In this document: one piece after another, positions 50,559-61,665 of the stretch
Layout: every line of letters starts with the position of its first letter
Position numbering within the stretch: position 1 is the stretch's first letter
Source of the DNA: Massilia horti
Lineage (GTDB): Bacteria; Pseudomonadota; Gammaproteobacteria; Burkholderiales; Burkholderiaceae_D
Assembly: GCF_004614195.1 (NCBI RefSeq)
Contig: NZ_SPUM01000132.1
Location: 1-64,000, forward strand
Reading direction: 5' to 3'
Length of the DNA stretch: 64,000 nt
The notes under the pieces: model-generated
What the model was told of the DNA's origin: nothing
Database searches by the model: none
The model's input: the letters and a program-made list of their open reading frames with translations, nothing else
Program-made: the position numbers and the translations under genes

Positions 50559-53500
50559 GAGGCTTTAACCTTTCGCGCTGGGCGCTGGAGCATATTCCGC
50601 TCACGCGCTACCTGATCGCCGCGCTGCTCATCGGCGGGATTATCAGCTACGGCCAACTGGGCCAGGACGAGGATCCGCCGTTCACCTTCCGCGTGATGGT
50701 GGTGCGTGCAATGTGGCCGGGCGCCACCGCGCTCCAGATGGCCGAACAGGTCACCGACAAGCTCGAACGCAAGCTGCAGGAAACGCCCTACATCGACAAG
50801 ATCCGCAGCTATTCCAAGCCTGGCGAGACCACCATCATCCTCGAGCTGCGCCAGTCGACGCCGCCCAAGGAGACCGCCAATTCCTGGTACCAGGTGCGCA
50901 AGAAGATCGGCGACATCGCCGCCACCTTGCCGCCGGGCGTGATCGGCCCGTTCTTCAACGACGAATTCGGCGACACCTACGGCTCGATTTTCGCGCTGTC
51001 CGGCGACGGCTTCAGTTACGCCGAAATGCGCGACTACGCGGACTTCGTGCGCCAGCAGTTGCTGGCGGTGCCGCTGGTGGCCAAGGTCGAGGAGTTCGGC
51101 GTGCAGGAAGAGAAGATCAACATCCTCTTCTCGAACAAGAAGTTCGCCCAGCTCGGCATTCCGTTCCAGCAGGTGGTGAACCAGATCGCGACCCAGAACC
51201 AGGTCGAGTCCAGCGGCCTCTTGGTCACGCCGCTGGAAAACCTGCAGGTGCGCGTTTCCGGCTCGCTCAAGAAGGTCAAGGACATCGAAGACCTGCAGCT
51301 GCGCGCCGGCGACACCACGTTCCGCCTCGGCGACTTTGCCACCGTGGAGCGAGCCTACCAGGACCCGCCACAGGAACGGATGCGCTTCAACGGCAAGGAG
51401 GTGATCGGCCTTGGCGTATCGATGGAAAAAGGCGGCAACATCGTCCACATGGGGAAGGCGATGGAAGAAACCGTCGCGAAGGTGCGCGCCCAGCTCCCGG
51501 TCGGTATCGAGCTCGAACGGGTGTCCGACCAGCCGCGCGCGGTGACCGGGTCAGTCAGCGAGTTCATTCACACCCTGGTCGAGGCGGTGCTGATCGTGCT
51601 CGCGGTGTCGTTCGTCTCGCTCGGCCTGCATACCAGCCCCAGGCTGCGCATCGACGCCAGGCCCGGCCTGGTGGTGGCGCTGACCATTCCAATGGTCCTG
51701 GCGATCACCTTCCTGTTCATGAAAATCTTCGACATCTCGCTGCACAAGGTTTCGCTCGGCGCGCTGATCATCGCGCTGGGCCTGTTGGTCGACGATGCGA
51801 TCATCGCGGTCGAAATGATGGTGCGGAAGATGGAGGAGGGCATGTCGCGCCTGGATGCCGCCAGCTTCGCCTACACCTCGACCGCAATGCCGATGCTCAC
51901 CGGTACCCTGATCACGGCCGCAGGCTTTCTGCCTATTGGGCTGGCCAAGTCCATGGCCGGTGAGTACACGTTCTCGATGTTCTCGGTGAACGCGATTGCG
52001 CTGCTGGTATCGTGGTGCGTGGCGGTGACCTTTACGCCCTATGTTGGCTTCGTGCTCCTGAAGGTCAAGCCGCACAGTCACGCGCAAAACGGGCATGACC
52101 TCTACGATACCCCGTTCTACCGGCGCTTCAGGCGCTTGGTGAACTGGTGCGTCGAGTGGCGCATGACCACGGTCGTGCTCAGCCTGGGGGTGTTTGCGCT
52201 GGGCGTGTTCGGCTTTAAGTTCATCGAAAAGCAGTTCTTCCCCGACTCCAACCGCCCCGAGCTGATGGTCGAATTGTGGATGCCGGAGGGGACCAGCTTT
52301 GCCGCCAACGAGGAGCAGGTGAAGAAGTTCGAGGCCTTCCTGGCCACGCAGAAGGGCATCGAAAGCGTCACCAGCTACGTCGGCACCGGCAGCCCGCGCT
52401 TTTACCTGCCGCTCGACCAGATCCTGCCGCAGACGAACGTGTCGCAGGTGGTCGTGCTGCCGGTCGACCGTGCGACACGCGACGCGTTGCAGAAGAAGAT
52501 AGTCGATCTGTTCAGGACCGACTTCCCCGAAGTGCGCGGGCGCGTCAAGCTGCTGCCGAACGGGCCGCCGGTGAGCTATCCGGTGCAGTTCCAGGTATCC
52601 GGTCCCGACATCGGCGTGGTGCGCGACCTGGCCGACCAGGTCAAGCAAGTCATGCGCCATAACCCCGCGACAGTTGGCGTGAACGACAACTGGAACGAAT
52701 CGGTCAAGGTGCTGCGCCTGGACGTCGACCAGGACAAACTGCGTGCGCTGGGCGTCACTTCACAGGATGTGCGGCGGGTCGCCAATACCGTGCTGTCCGG
52801 GATGACGATCGGCCAGTTCCGCGAAAGTAATCGCCTGATCGACATCGCGGTGCGCCAGCCGCTCGAGGAGCGCTCGACGATCTCGGTCCTGAATGAGACC
52901 AATGTGCCCACGCCGTCGGGGCGGGCGGTCACTATCGGCCAGCTGGCGCGCGTGCACTTCGTCTGGGAGCCGGGCGTGGTGTGGCGCAAGGGGCGCGAGT
53001 GGGCGATCATGGTCCAGTCGGACGTGGTCGAAGGCATTCAGGGACCGACCGTCACCAGCCAGGTCGATGAAAAGCTGGCGGCGATGCGTGCCAGGCTGCC
53101 AGCCGGCTACCTCATCAAGGCCGAGGGCGAATCGGCCGGCAGCGCCGAGGCGGAAGCATCGATTGCGCAGAACGTGCCGCTGGTGCTGTTCATTATTTTC
53201 ACGCTGCTGATGCTCCAGCTGCACAGCTTCTCGCGTTCGCTGATGGTGTTCCTCACCGGACCGTTGGGCATCGCCGGCGCGGCGCTCGCGCTGCTGATCT
53301 TGCACCGGCCATTCGGATTCGTCGCCAACCTCGGGGTGATTGCGCTGTTTGGCATGATCATCCGTAATTCGGTGATCCTGGTCGACCAGATCGAGCAGGA
53401 CATCCTGGCGGGCAGGCAGGCGTGGGATGCGATCGTCGAGGCGGCGGTGCGGCGCCTGCGGCCGATCCTGCTGACGGCGGCGGCTGCGGCGCTGGCGATG

Positions 53501-53692
53501 ATCCCGCTCTCGCGCTCGACGTTCTGGGGGCCGATGGCGGTGGCGATCATGGGTGGTTTGGTGCTGGCGACGGCGCTGACATTGCTGTTTTTGCCGGCGT
53601 TGTATGCGCTGTGGTTCAGGGTGAGGAAGCCTGTGGTGCGAGATCCGGAGAATCGGCCAGTGCACGCGACCGAAGTCGAAACGGCCAAATAG
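50555..53692 (+). CDS. RND efflux pump, inner-membrane permease
   Basis: A 1045-residue AcrB-superfamily pump with 12 helices and two large periplasmic loops. The N-terminus (LSRWALEHIPLTRYLIAALL) and VRAMWPGATALQMAEQVTDKLE are typical. The helix-4 motif LVDDAIIAVEMMVRKME carries the proton-relay Asp (a single one, DD). It belongs to the branch without strict HAE1 features. Coupled to the adaptor gene by a 4-bp overlap. It exports small molecules using the proton gradient; substrates unknown. A palindromic repeat lies 20 bp after the stop. Confidence 0.94.
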   Translation: MRGFNLSRWALEHIPLTRYLIAALLIGGIISYGQLGQDEDPPFTFRVMVVRAMWPGATALQMAEQVTDKLERKLQETPYIDKIRSYSKPGETTIILELRQSTPPKETANSWYQVRKKIGDIAATLPPGVIGPFFNDEFGDTYGSIFALSGDGFSYAEMRDYADFVRQQLLAVPLVAKVEEFGVQEEKINILFSNKKFAQLGIPFQQVVNQIATQNQVESSGLLVTPLENLQVRVSGSLKKVKDIEDLQLRAGDTTFRLGDFATVERAYQDPPQERMRFNGKEVIGLGVSMEKGGNIVHMGKAMEETVAKVRAQLPVGIELERVSDQPRAVTGSVSEFIHTLVEAVLIVLAVSFVSLGLHTSPRLRIDARPGLVVALTIPMVLAITFLFMKIFDISLHKVSLGALIIALGLLVDDAIIAVEMMVRKMEEGMSRLDAASFAYTSTAMPMLTGTLITAAGFLPIGLAKSMAGEYTFSMFSVNAIALLVSWCVAVTFTPYVGFVLLKVKPHSHAQNGHDLYDTPFYRRFRRLVNWCVEWRMTTVVLSLGVFALGVFGFKFIEKQFFPDSNRPELMVELWMPEGTSFAANEEQVKKFEAFLATQKGIESVTSYVGTGSPRFYLPLDQILPQTNVSQVVVLPVDRATRDALQKKIVDLFRTDFPEVRGRVKLLPNGPPVSYPVQFQVSGPDIGVVRDLADQVKQVMRHNPATVGVNDNWNESVKVLRLDVDQDKLRALGVTSQDVRRVANTVLSGMTIGQFRESNRLIDIAVRQPLEERSTISVLNETNVPTPSGRAVTIGQLARVHFVWEPGVVWRKGREWAIMVQSDVVEGIQGPTVTSQVDEKLAAMRARLPAGYLIKAEGESAGSAEAEASIAQNVPLVLFIIFTLLMLQLHSFSRSLMVFLTGPLGIAGAALALLILHRPFGFVANLGVIALFGMIIRNSVILVDQIEQDILAGRQAWDAIVEAAVRRLRPILLTAAAAALAMIPLSRSTFWGPMAVAIMGGLVLATALTLLFLPALYALWFRVRKPVVRDPENRPVHATEVETAK

Positions 53693-53712
53693 CCGAAGGC
53701 GTATCGCATGGG

Positions 53713-53819
53713 CGTAGGGTGCGCACCAGTGCGCACGCGGTTACGTGCGCGTGCCGGAGCAAACATTACTCAACCGTACCGCGTGCGCACAGGTCCTCGC
53801 CGGCCGCGCGCCCCCTACG
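53713..53819. repeat. GTAGGGTGCGCAC palindromic repeat after the RND pump gene
   Basis: A 107-bp copy with the standard left arm and the variant right arm (GGTCCTCG...GCGCCCCCTACG), as at 48317. It probably closes the efflux operon transcript. Confidence 0.8.
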
Positions 53820-53889
53820 CCTGCCGTAATCGCTAGGGGTGCACTCGAGGGCGGCGCAAAAAACGCTCCTATGGTGTCAGAAAATCCAG

Positions 53890-53970
53890 TAAAATAACGG
53901 GTTGAAGTTGTAGCCCCTAAACAAAGGAGTGCAGGGCGGCCGGTTTCACTGTCGGACGCCCTTTGTTTTT
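53890..53970 (+). ncRNA. Candidate short transcript ending in a strong terminator
   Basis: TAAAAT (53890-53895) could serve as a -10 box, with no clear -35. About 40 bases later GGGCG-g-CCGG pairs with TCGG-a-CGCCC (53934-53961), followed by TTTGTTTTT (53962-53970), a textbook intrinsic terminator. No reading frame fits between. Either a small RNA of about 70 nt or just a terminator placed before tRNA-Leu. An AAAGGAG lies in the transcript (53923-53929). Confidence 0.4.
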
Positions 53971-53993
53971 GCGGCAAGATGCAGCAATCCTGC

Positions 53994-54080
53994 GCGAGGA
54001 TGGCGAAATTGGTAGACGCACCAGGTTTAGGTCCTGACGCCAGTGATGGTGTGGGGGTTCGAGTCCCCCTCCTCGCACCA
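53994..54080 (+). tRNA. tRNA-Leu (UAG anticodon)
   Basis: An 87-nt class II tRNA with acceptor GCGAGGA/TCCTCGC, anticodon loop TTTAGGT (anticodon TAG), a long variable arm, the T-loop GTTCGAGTC and an encoded CCA. It precedes tig, as in many Burkholderiales. Confidence 0.97.
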
Positions 54081-54111
54081 CGAATAATTATTTTTTTGGA
54101 CGATTTTTACA

Positions 54112-55452
54112 ATGGCAACTGCAGTCGAAACCCTGGAAAAACTCGAGCGTCGCTTGACCATCACTCTGCCCGTGGCTGATGTCCGCTCGGAAGTCGAGAA
54201 GCGCCTCAAGCAGCAGGCGAAGACGGCCCGTGCCCCTGGCTTCCGTCCGGGCAAGGTGCCGATGAAGATGGTCGCTGCGCAGTACGGTTACCAGATCGAA
54301 TCCGACGTGCTGAACGACAAGGTTGGCCGCGCATTCAACGAGGCTGCCAACGAGAACCAGCTGCGCGTTGCCGGTTTCCCGAAAATCGAACCGAAACAAG
54401 AGGCGCCGGAAGGCATGCTGGCGTTTGACGCGACCTTCGAAGTGTTCCCGGAAGTGGTGATCGGCGACCTGTCGAAGGTGGAAGTGTCGACCGTCAAGAC
54501 CGACGTCACCGACGCTGAAATCGACAAGACCATCGACATCCTGCGCAAGCAGCGCGTGCACTACCACACCAAGGGCGAGGCAGGCGAGCATGGCACCGGC
54601 GGCGAAGCCGTGGCGGCCAACGGCGACCGCGTGACGGTCGACTTCGTCGGCAAGATCGATGGCGAAGAGTTCGCCGGCGGCAAGGCCGAGAACTATGCAT
54701 TCGTGCTGGGCGAAGGCCGCATGCTGCCGGAATTCGAAGCCGCCACCGTCGGCCTGAAAGTGGGCGAGTCGAAGACCTTCCCGCTGTCGTTCCCTGAGGA
54801 TTACCACGGCAAGGACGTGGCTGGCAAAACCGCCGAGTTCACCATCACCTTGACCCGTCTGGAATGGGCGCACCTGCCGGAAGTGGATGCCGAGTTCGCC
54901 AAGTCGCTGGGCATCGAAGACGGCAACCTGGAAAAAATGCGCGCCGACATCAAGGTCAACCTGGAGCGTGAAGTCAACGCCCGCGTCAAGGCCCGCAACA
55001 AGGAAGCCGTGATGGACGCGCTGGTCAAGTCAACCGAGATGGACGTGCCCAAGGTCATGATCGAGCAGGACGCACAGCGCCTGGCCGAGATGACCCGCCA
55101 GGACATGGCGCAGCGTGGCATGGACGTAAAGAACCTGCAATTCCCGGCCGACCTGTTCGCCGAGCGCGCCGAGCGCCGCGTGCGCCTGGGCCTGATTCTC
55201 CAGCAGCTGGTGAGCGATAACAACCTGCAAGCGACCTCGGAGCAGGTGAAGGCCCAGATCGAAGACTTCGCACAGAGCTACGAAGATCCGAAGGAAGTGC
55301 TGAAGTACTACTACAGCGATCGCCGTCGCCTGGGTGAAGTGGAATCCCTTGTATTGGAAGAAAACGTCGTTAACTACGTGCTGGACAAGGCAAAGGTCGA
55401 GACCAAGGACGTTGCCTTCGACGAATTGATGGGCAGCAACGCACAGGCCTGA
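54112..55452 (+). CDS. tig: Trigger factor
   Basis: A 446-residue ribosome-bound chaperone and prolyl isomerase. The ribosome-binding signature GFRPGKVP is at residues 43-50, the same place as GFRKGKVP in E. coli. The FKBP domain lies at about 165-250 ([20 protein letters not shown]), and the C-terminal arms are helical. First gene of the tig-clpP-clpX-lon-hupB-ppiD quality-control run. A perfect hairpin terminator follows at 55502. There is no strong Shine-Dalgarno. Confidence 0.97.
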   Translation: MATAVETLEKLERRLTITLPVADVRSEVEKRLKQQAKTARAPGFRPGKVPMKMVAAQYGYQIESDVLNDKVGRAFNEAANENQLRVAGFPKIEPKQEAPEGMLAFDATFEVFPEVVIGDLSKVEVSTVKTDVTDAEIDKTIDILRKQRVHYHTKGEAGEHGTGGEAVAANGDRVTVDFVGKIDGEEFAGGKAENYAFVLGEGRMLPEFEAATVGLKVGESKTFPLSFPEDYHGKDVAGKTAEFTITLTRLEWAHLPEVDAEFAKSLGIEDGNLEKMRADIKVNLEREVNARVKARNKEAVMDALVKSTEMDVPKVMIEQDAQRLAEMTRQDMAQRGMDVKNLQFPADLFAERAERRVRLGLILQQLVSDNNLQATSEQVKAQIEDFAQSYEDPKEVLKYYYSDRRRLGEVESLVLEENVVNYVLDKAKVETKDVAFDELMGSNAQA

Positions 55453-55501
55453 TCGAGGCGTAAGCTTCTTCCCTGGCCCGTCTCGTACGAGCAGGCGCCT
55501 G

Positions 55502-55529
55502 ATGCGCATCCCGGCGGGATGCGCATTTT
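55502..55529 (+). terminator. Intrinsic terminator of tig
   Basis: ATGCGCATCCC (55502-55512) pairs perfectly with GGGATGCGCAT (55516-55526) around a 3-base loop, followed by TTTTG. Confidence 0.8.
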
Positions 55530-55560
55530 GCTCGCGCGAGCGCTGTTCACGCGGCTCCGT

Positions 55561-55630
55561 TATACTCAGCGTGGTGTCCCGCGCGGCCCATCCCGGGTTG
55601 CGGGAATGCCACCGGGCAGCGGGCCTTTTT
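55561..55630 (+). promoter_or_regulatory. clpP leader: -10 box and terminator-like hairpin
   Basis: TATACT at 55561-55566 is a good -10 candidate; no strong -35 is seen. Downstream, GGCCC (55585-55589) pairs with GGGCC (55621-55625) and CCCGG (55592-55596) with CCGGG (55612-55616), followed directly by TTTTT (55626-55630), 28 bases before the clpP ATG. It looks like an attenuator in the leader. Confidence 0.45.
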
Positions 55631-55657
55631 ATGCTTCTTACAAGGAACGAGACAGGT

Positions 55658-56275
55658 ATGAACCGAAATCCAGCATTGGACACTCAAGCACTCGGCCTCG
55701 TGCCGATGGTGGTGGAACAAAGCGGCCGCGGCGAGCGCGCCTACGACATCTACTCGCGCCTGCTCAAAGAGCGCGTGGTTTTCCTGGTCGGTCCTGTCAA
55801 TGACCAGATGGCCAACCTGATCGTGGCCCAGCTGCTGTTCCTGGAGAGCGAGAATCCGGACAAGGACATCTCCCTCTACATCAACTCGCCGGGCGGTTCG
55901 GTGTCGGCAGGCCTGGCGATCTTCGACACGATGAACTTTATCAAGCCGGACGTGTCAACCCTGTGCACCGGCCTGGCCGCGTCGATGGGCGCATTCCTGC
56001 TCGCTGCTGGCGCCAAGGGCAAGCGGTTCTCGCTGCCGAACTCGCGTATCATGATCCACCAGCCGTCCGGTGGCTCCCAGGGCCAGGCGTCGGATATCGA
56101 AATCCAGGCCAAGGAAATCCTGTACCTGCGCGAACGCCTGAACCGCATTTTGGCCGAGCGTACCGGCCAGAGCATGGAGCAGATCCACAAAGATACCGAT
56201 CGCGACCGCTTCATGTCGGGCGATGAGGCCGTGGAGTATGGACTGATCGACAAGGTCTTGACGACCCGGGGTTGA
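55658..56275 (+). CDS. clpP: ATP-dependent Clp protease proteolytic subunit
   Basis: A 205-residue serine peptidase that forms the tetradecameric chamber served by ClpX. The start at 55658 gives [21 protein letters not shown]. Nucleophile S109 in [11 protein letters not shown], His H134 in [10 protein letters not shown], and the Asp in [10 protein letters not shown]. Length is normal (E. coli 207 with propeptide). clpX follows after a terminator. The leader holds a terminator-like hairpin. Confidence 0.97.
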   Translation: MNRNPALDTQALGLVPMVVEQSGRGERAYDIYSRLLKERVVFLVGPVNDQMANLIVAQLLFLESENPDKDISLYINSPGGSVSAGLAIFDTMNFIKPDVSTLCTGLAASMGAFLLAAGAKGKRFSLPNSRIMIHQPSGGSQGQASDIEIQAKEILYLRERLNRILAERTGQSMEQIHKDTDRDRFMSGDEAVEYGLIDKVLTTRG

Positions 56276-56299
56276 TCCATCCCACAAGGTGTTGCTGAA

Positions 56300-56337
56300 A
56301 AACGCCCGGGCGCGAACACGTTCGGGCGTTTGTTTTT
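56300..56337 (+). terminator. Intrinsic terminator of clpP
   Basis: AACGCCCG (56301-56308) pairs with CGGGCGTT (56323-56330), followed by TGTTTTT. It lies between clpP and clpX, so clpX probably has its own promoter or depends on read-through. Confidence 0.8.
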
Positions 56338-56421
56338 CATTTCGGGTAGCATGGTGTCGTGCGCACTTGTTGCGCCCCCGTATTAGCGTTATATTGATAG
56401 CATTCAACAGAATCCTGCCCC

Positions 56422-57690
56422 ATGTCAGACAAAAAATCCTCTAGCGGCGAAAAACTCCTGTACTGCTCGTTCTGTGGCAAGAGCCAGCACGAGGTCAAGA
56501 AGCTCATCGCGGGACCGTCGGTCTTCATTTGCGACGAGTGCATCGACTTGTGCAATGACATCATCCGCGATGAGACCTCGAACGTCGAATCGGTGGCGGG
56601 CTCCAAGTCCGACCTGCCGACGCCGCACGAAATTTGCGAACTGCTCGACCAGTATGTGATCGGCCAGCAGACGGCCAAGCGCATCCTGTCGGTGGCGGTG
56701 TACAACCACTACAAGCGCCTCAAGCACCTGGGCAAGAAGGACGACGTCGAACTGGCCAAGAGCAACATCCTGCTGGTCGGCCCGACCGGTTCCGGCAAGA
56801 CGCTGCTGGCCCAGACCCTGGCGCGCATGCTCAACGTGCCGTTCGTGATCGCGGACGCCACCACGCTGACCGAAGCGGGCTACGTGGGCGAAGACGTCGA
56901 GAACATCATCCAGAAGCTGCTGCAAAGCTGCAACTACGAGGTCGAAAAGGCGCAGCGCGGGATCGTCTACATCGACGAGATCGACAAGATTTCGCGCAAG
57001 TCCGACAATCCGTCGATCACGCGTGACGTGTCCGGCGAAGGCGTGCAGCAGGCGCTGCTCAAGCTGATCGAAGGTACGATGGCATCGGTGCCCCCGCAGG
57101 GCGGGCGCAAGCACCCGAACCAGGACTTCGTGCAGATCGACACCACCAACATCATGTTCATCTGCGGTGGCGCGTTCGACGGCCTGGCCAAGATCATCCA
57201 GAACCGCTCCGAGAAGAGCGGCATCGGTTTCGCGGCCAGCGTCAAGAGCCAGACCCAGCGCTCGAACAGCGAGATCCTGATGGAAGTGGAGCCGGAAGAC
57301 CTGATCAAGTTCGGCCTGATCCCCGAACTGGTGGGCCGCCTGCCGGTGGTCGCCACGCTGGCCGAGCTGACCGAGGAAGCGCTGATCGAGATCCTGATCG
57401 AGCCGAAGAACGCGCTGATCAAGCAGTACAGCAAGCTGCTCGAGATGGAAGGCGCCGAGCTGGAAATCCGCCCGGCGGCGCTGCATGCGATCGCCCGCAA
57501 GGCGCTGGCGCGCAAGACCGGCGCCCGCGGCCTGCGCTCGATCCTGGAACATGCGCTGCTCGACGTGATGTACGAACTGCCAAACCAGCAAAACGTGGTC
57601 AAAGTCGTGATCGATGAAAACACGATCACGAACGGCGCAAAACCTTTGCTGATTTACAGCGAAACGGCGAAAGCATCGGGCGAAAACTAA
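56422..57690 (+). CDS. clpX: ATP-dependent Clp protease ATP-binding subunit
   Basis: A 422-residue AAA+ unfoldase. The N-terminal zinc finger has C15, C18, C37 and C40 ([17 protein letters not shown]). Walker A is [13 protein letters not shown], Walker B is [11 protein letters not shown], the pore loop is GYVGEDVE, and the ClpP-contact loop IGF appears as SGIGFAA. It recognises substrates and feeds ClpP. Length equals E. coli ClpX (424). Confidence 0.97.
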   Translation: MSDKKSSSGEKLLYCSFCGKSQHEVKKLIAGPSVFICDECIDLCNDIIRDETSNVESVAGSKSDLPTPHEICELLDQYVIGQQTAKRILSVAVYNHYKRLKHLGKKDDVELAKSNILLVGPTGSGKTLLAQTLARMLNVPFVIADATTLTEAGYVGEDVENIIQKLLQSCNYEVEKAQRGIVYIDEIDKISRKSDNPSITRDVSGEGVQQALLKLIEGTMASVPPQGGRKHPNQDFVQIDTTNIMFICGGAFDGLAKIIQNRSEKSGIGFAASVKSQTQRSNSEILMEVEPEDLIKFGLIPELVGRLPVVATLAELTEEALIEILIEPKNALIKQYSKLLEMEGAELEIRPAALHAIARKALARKTGARGLRSILEHALLDVMYELPNQQNVVKVVIDENTITNGAKPLLIYSETAKASGEN

Positions 57691-57721
57691 AAAATTTCCC
57701 GCACGCACCCCACAAAAGGAC

Positions 57722-57749
57722 TTGATCCGCCGATTCTTAGCGGTACAAT
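57722..57749 (+). promoter_or_regulatory. Sigma-70-like promoter between clpX and lon
   Basis: TTGATC (57722-57727) and TACAAT (57744-57749) with 16-base spacing. The start point would be near 57756, only about 27 bases before a strong terminator hairpin. Confidence 0.6.
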
Positions 57750-57781
57750 TTACCTCAATAAAAGACCGAGGCTTCAATCGC

Positions 57782-57823
57782 AAAGCCACTCTCGCAGCGC
57801 AAGCTGTGAAGGTGGCTTTTTTC
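57782..57823 (+). terminator. Intrinsic terminator with GCAA tetraloop
   Basis: AAAGCCAC (57782-57789) pairs with GTGGCTTT (57812-57819). Inside, CGCAGC (57793-57798) pairs with GCTGTG around a GCAA tetraloop. TTTTTT follows. It ends transcripts from clpX and from the promoter at 57722. GGCTT (57770-57774) could instead pair with AAGCC (57783-57787) and break the terminator. Confidence 0.85.
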
Positions 57824-57965
57824 ATTGCACCACGGACTTTTATTGGAACGGCTATATTCGCGTCAAGTTGATGATATTGACTTGCAGAAAATATTTTGGG
57901 CTGGCGGTATTGAGTTTTGGATGTACGCGCCCAACATCGTCAACACGCTTTCTATAAGGTATGCC

Positions 57966-60371
<2,406 letters not shown>

Positions 60372-60392
60372 GCTTAAGTTCAGTACCCAAAG

Positions 60393-60418
60393 GAGGCGCC
60401 CACGCGGCGCCTCTTTTT
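60393..60418 (+). terminator. Intrinsic terminator of lon
   Basis: GAGGCGCC (60393-60400) pairs perfectly with GGCGCCTC (60406-60413), followed by TTTTT. Confidence 0.88.
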
Positions 60419-60459
60419 ACGTTGGGGCAAAATTCATCATACGGCTTGCGGGAGGCGTT

Positions 60460-60589
60460 CGTAGGGTGCGCACCTGTGCGCACGCTGTACGCTTGCGGAT
60501 AGTTTGCTCCACGTACGAACGTGGTCCATGTATGTACCGGAGCCAACGATGTTCAACCGTACCGCGTGCGCACAGGTGCGCACCCTACG
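60460..60589. repeat. GTAGGGTGCGCAC palindromic repeat between lon and hupB
   Basis: The longest copy (130 bp): standard arms plus an extra insert in the centre (a CACGTACGAACGTGG palindromic stretch) not seen in other copies. Confidence 0.85.
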
Positions 60590-60647
60590 AAAACACTGGC
60601 GCTCGTGGCTCCAACCCCCACAAATTTCCATAAAGCACATTCGTTGC

Positions 60648-60676
60648 TTGACACAACTATTGCCCCCTTGTTTAAT
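60648..60676 (+). promoter_or_regulatory. Promoter of hupB
   Basis: A consensus -35 TTGACA (60648-60653), a 17-base spacer and TTTAAT (60671-60676). It lies about 67 bp before the hupB start and fits strong expression. Confidence 0.8.
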
Positions 60677-60742
60677 ACGCCCTTGCAGTTTTTGCCTGAA
60701 GGCGCGGCGGCCGCGGCGTCCAGAACGAACAAGAGGGATAGA

Positions 60743-61015
60743 GTGAACAAGACTGAACTAATCGAAGAAATCGCGAAATCGGCGGACATTACCAAAGCCT
60801 CGGCCACGCGCGCACTCGACGCCATGCTCAACGCAGTGACCACGACGCTGAAGAACAACGACAGCGTGACCCTGGTCGGCTTCGGTACCTTCAGCGTTGG
60901 CGAACGTGCGGCACGCACTGGTCGCGATCCGCGCACCAAGGAAGCCATCAAGATCAAGGCAGCCCGCGTACCGAAATTTAAGGCTGGTAAAGCCCTTAAA
61001 GATGCTGTAAACTAA
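60743..61015 (+). CDS. hupB: DNA-binding protein HU-beta
   Basis: A 90-residue nucleoid protein. The GTG start gives the standard N-terminus (V/M)[21 protein letters not shown] lies upstream. [22 protein letters not shown] is the beta-arm signature with the Pro tip that intercalates into DNA; it ends [15 protein letters not shown]. It has a near-consensus promoter and follows lon as in most beta- and gammaproteobacteria. Confidence 0.96.
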   Translation: MNKTELIEEIAKSADITKASATRALDAMLNAVTTTLKNNDSVTLVGFGTFSVGERAARTGRDPRTKEAIKIKAARVPKFKAGKALKDAVN

Positions 61016-61069
61016 TGCCTTCTTTGCGGTGACAAGCAGAGAAGAGTATCTGGCGGCACCGTCGTCGTC

Positions 61070-61145
61070 GGGCGCTTAGCTCAGTTGGTAGAGCGGAGCC
61101 CTTACAAGGCTTAGGTCGGGAGTTCGAGCCTCTCAGCGCCCACCA
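61070..61145 (+). tRNA. tRNA-Val (UAC anticodon)
   Basis: A 76-nt tRNA with acceptor GGGCGCT/AGCGCCC, D-loop AGCTCAGTTGGTAGAGC, anticodon loop CTTACAA (anticodon TAC), T-loop GTTCGAGCC and an encoded CCA. Confidence 0.97.
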
Positions 61146-61178
61146 GTTGGCCAGATACGCGCAGTACCAGTATTTTGT

Positions 61179-61255
61179 GGAGCGGTAGTTCAGTTGGTTA
61201 GAATACCGGCCTGTCACGCCGGGGGTCGCGGGTTCGAGCCCCGTCCGCTCCGCCA
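61179..61255 (+). tRNA. tRNA-Asp (GUC anticodon), copy 1
   Basis: A 77-nt tRNA with acceptor GGAGCGG/CCGCTCC, anticodon loop CTGTCAC (anticodon GTC), T-loop GTTCGAGCC and an encoded CCA. Identical to copy 2 at 61391. Confidence 0.97.
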
Positions 61256-61372
61256 AGTGGTTAGAGAGAAGAGTGCTTCCCCTGCGGGAAGCACGGGTTG
61301 GGGATCGAAGGGAATCGCTTGCAAGCGATTCCGCGGCCTGCGCAGCGTAGGCGAGCCCCGTCCGCTCCGCCA
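61256..61372 (+). repeat. tRNA-Asp 3'-end element, copy 1
   Basis: A 117-bp segment that starts right after the tRNA CCA and ends in a second copy of the last 21 bases of tRNA-Asp (61352-61372). In between: hairpin GTGCTTCCC/GGGAAGCAC (61273-61294), a perfect 22-bp palindrome beginning GGAATCGCTTG (61311-61332) and a third hairpin GCCTGCG/CGTAGGC (61337-61352 area). Not coding. Confidence 0.9.
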
Positions 61373-61390
61373 CAAAATGCTAAAGAATTT

Positions 61391-61467
61391 GGAGCGGTAG
61401 TTCAGTTGGTTAGAATACCGGCCTGTCACGCCGGGGGTCGCGGGTTCGAGCCCCGTCCGCTCCGCCA
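61391..61467 (+). tRNA. tRNA-Asp (GUC anticodon), copy 2
   Basis: A 77-nt tRNA identical to copy 1, 212 bp downstream of it. Anticodon GTC, encoded CCA. Confidence 0.97.
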
Positions 61468-61583
61468 GATTTTAGGAGTAACAGTGTTCCCCCTGCGGGG
61501 AACACGGGCTTGGGCTCGAAGGGAATCGCTTGCAAGCGATTCCGCGGCCTGCGGGACGTAGGCGAGCCCCGTCCGCTCCGCCA
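61468..61583 (+). repeat. tRNA-Asp 3'-end element, copy 2
   Basis: A 116-bp relative of the element after copy 1, again ending in the 21-base tRNA-Asp 3' end (61563-61583). Its first hairpin is GTGTTCCCC/GGGGAACAC (61484-61505): two base pairs differ from copy 1 and both remain paired. The 22-bp palindrome (61522-61543) is identical. Confidence 0.9.
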
Positions 61584-61597
61584 GATTTGAAAAGAAG

Positions 61598-61625
61598 AGG
61601 CGAACATTGGTTCGCCTTTTTTTTT
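61598..61625 (+). terminator. Terminator of the tRNA cluster
   Basis: AGGCGAAC (61598-61605), loop ATTG, GTTCGCCT (61610-61617), then a run of T. It ends the tRNA transcript before ppiD. Confidence 0.9.
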
Positions 61626-61665
61626 AAGTTTTCAGTAACGCATTCTCAACCTTGATTGGCTGACC

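Noticed and set aside
60437..60640. Short frames with [13 protein letters not shown] peptides near several gaps
   Set aside because: They translate the palindromic repeat family and recur only because the repeat recurs.
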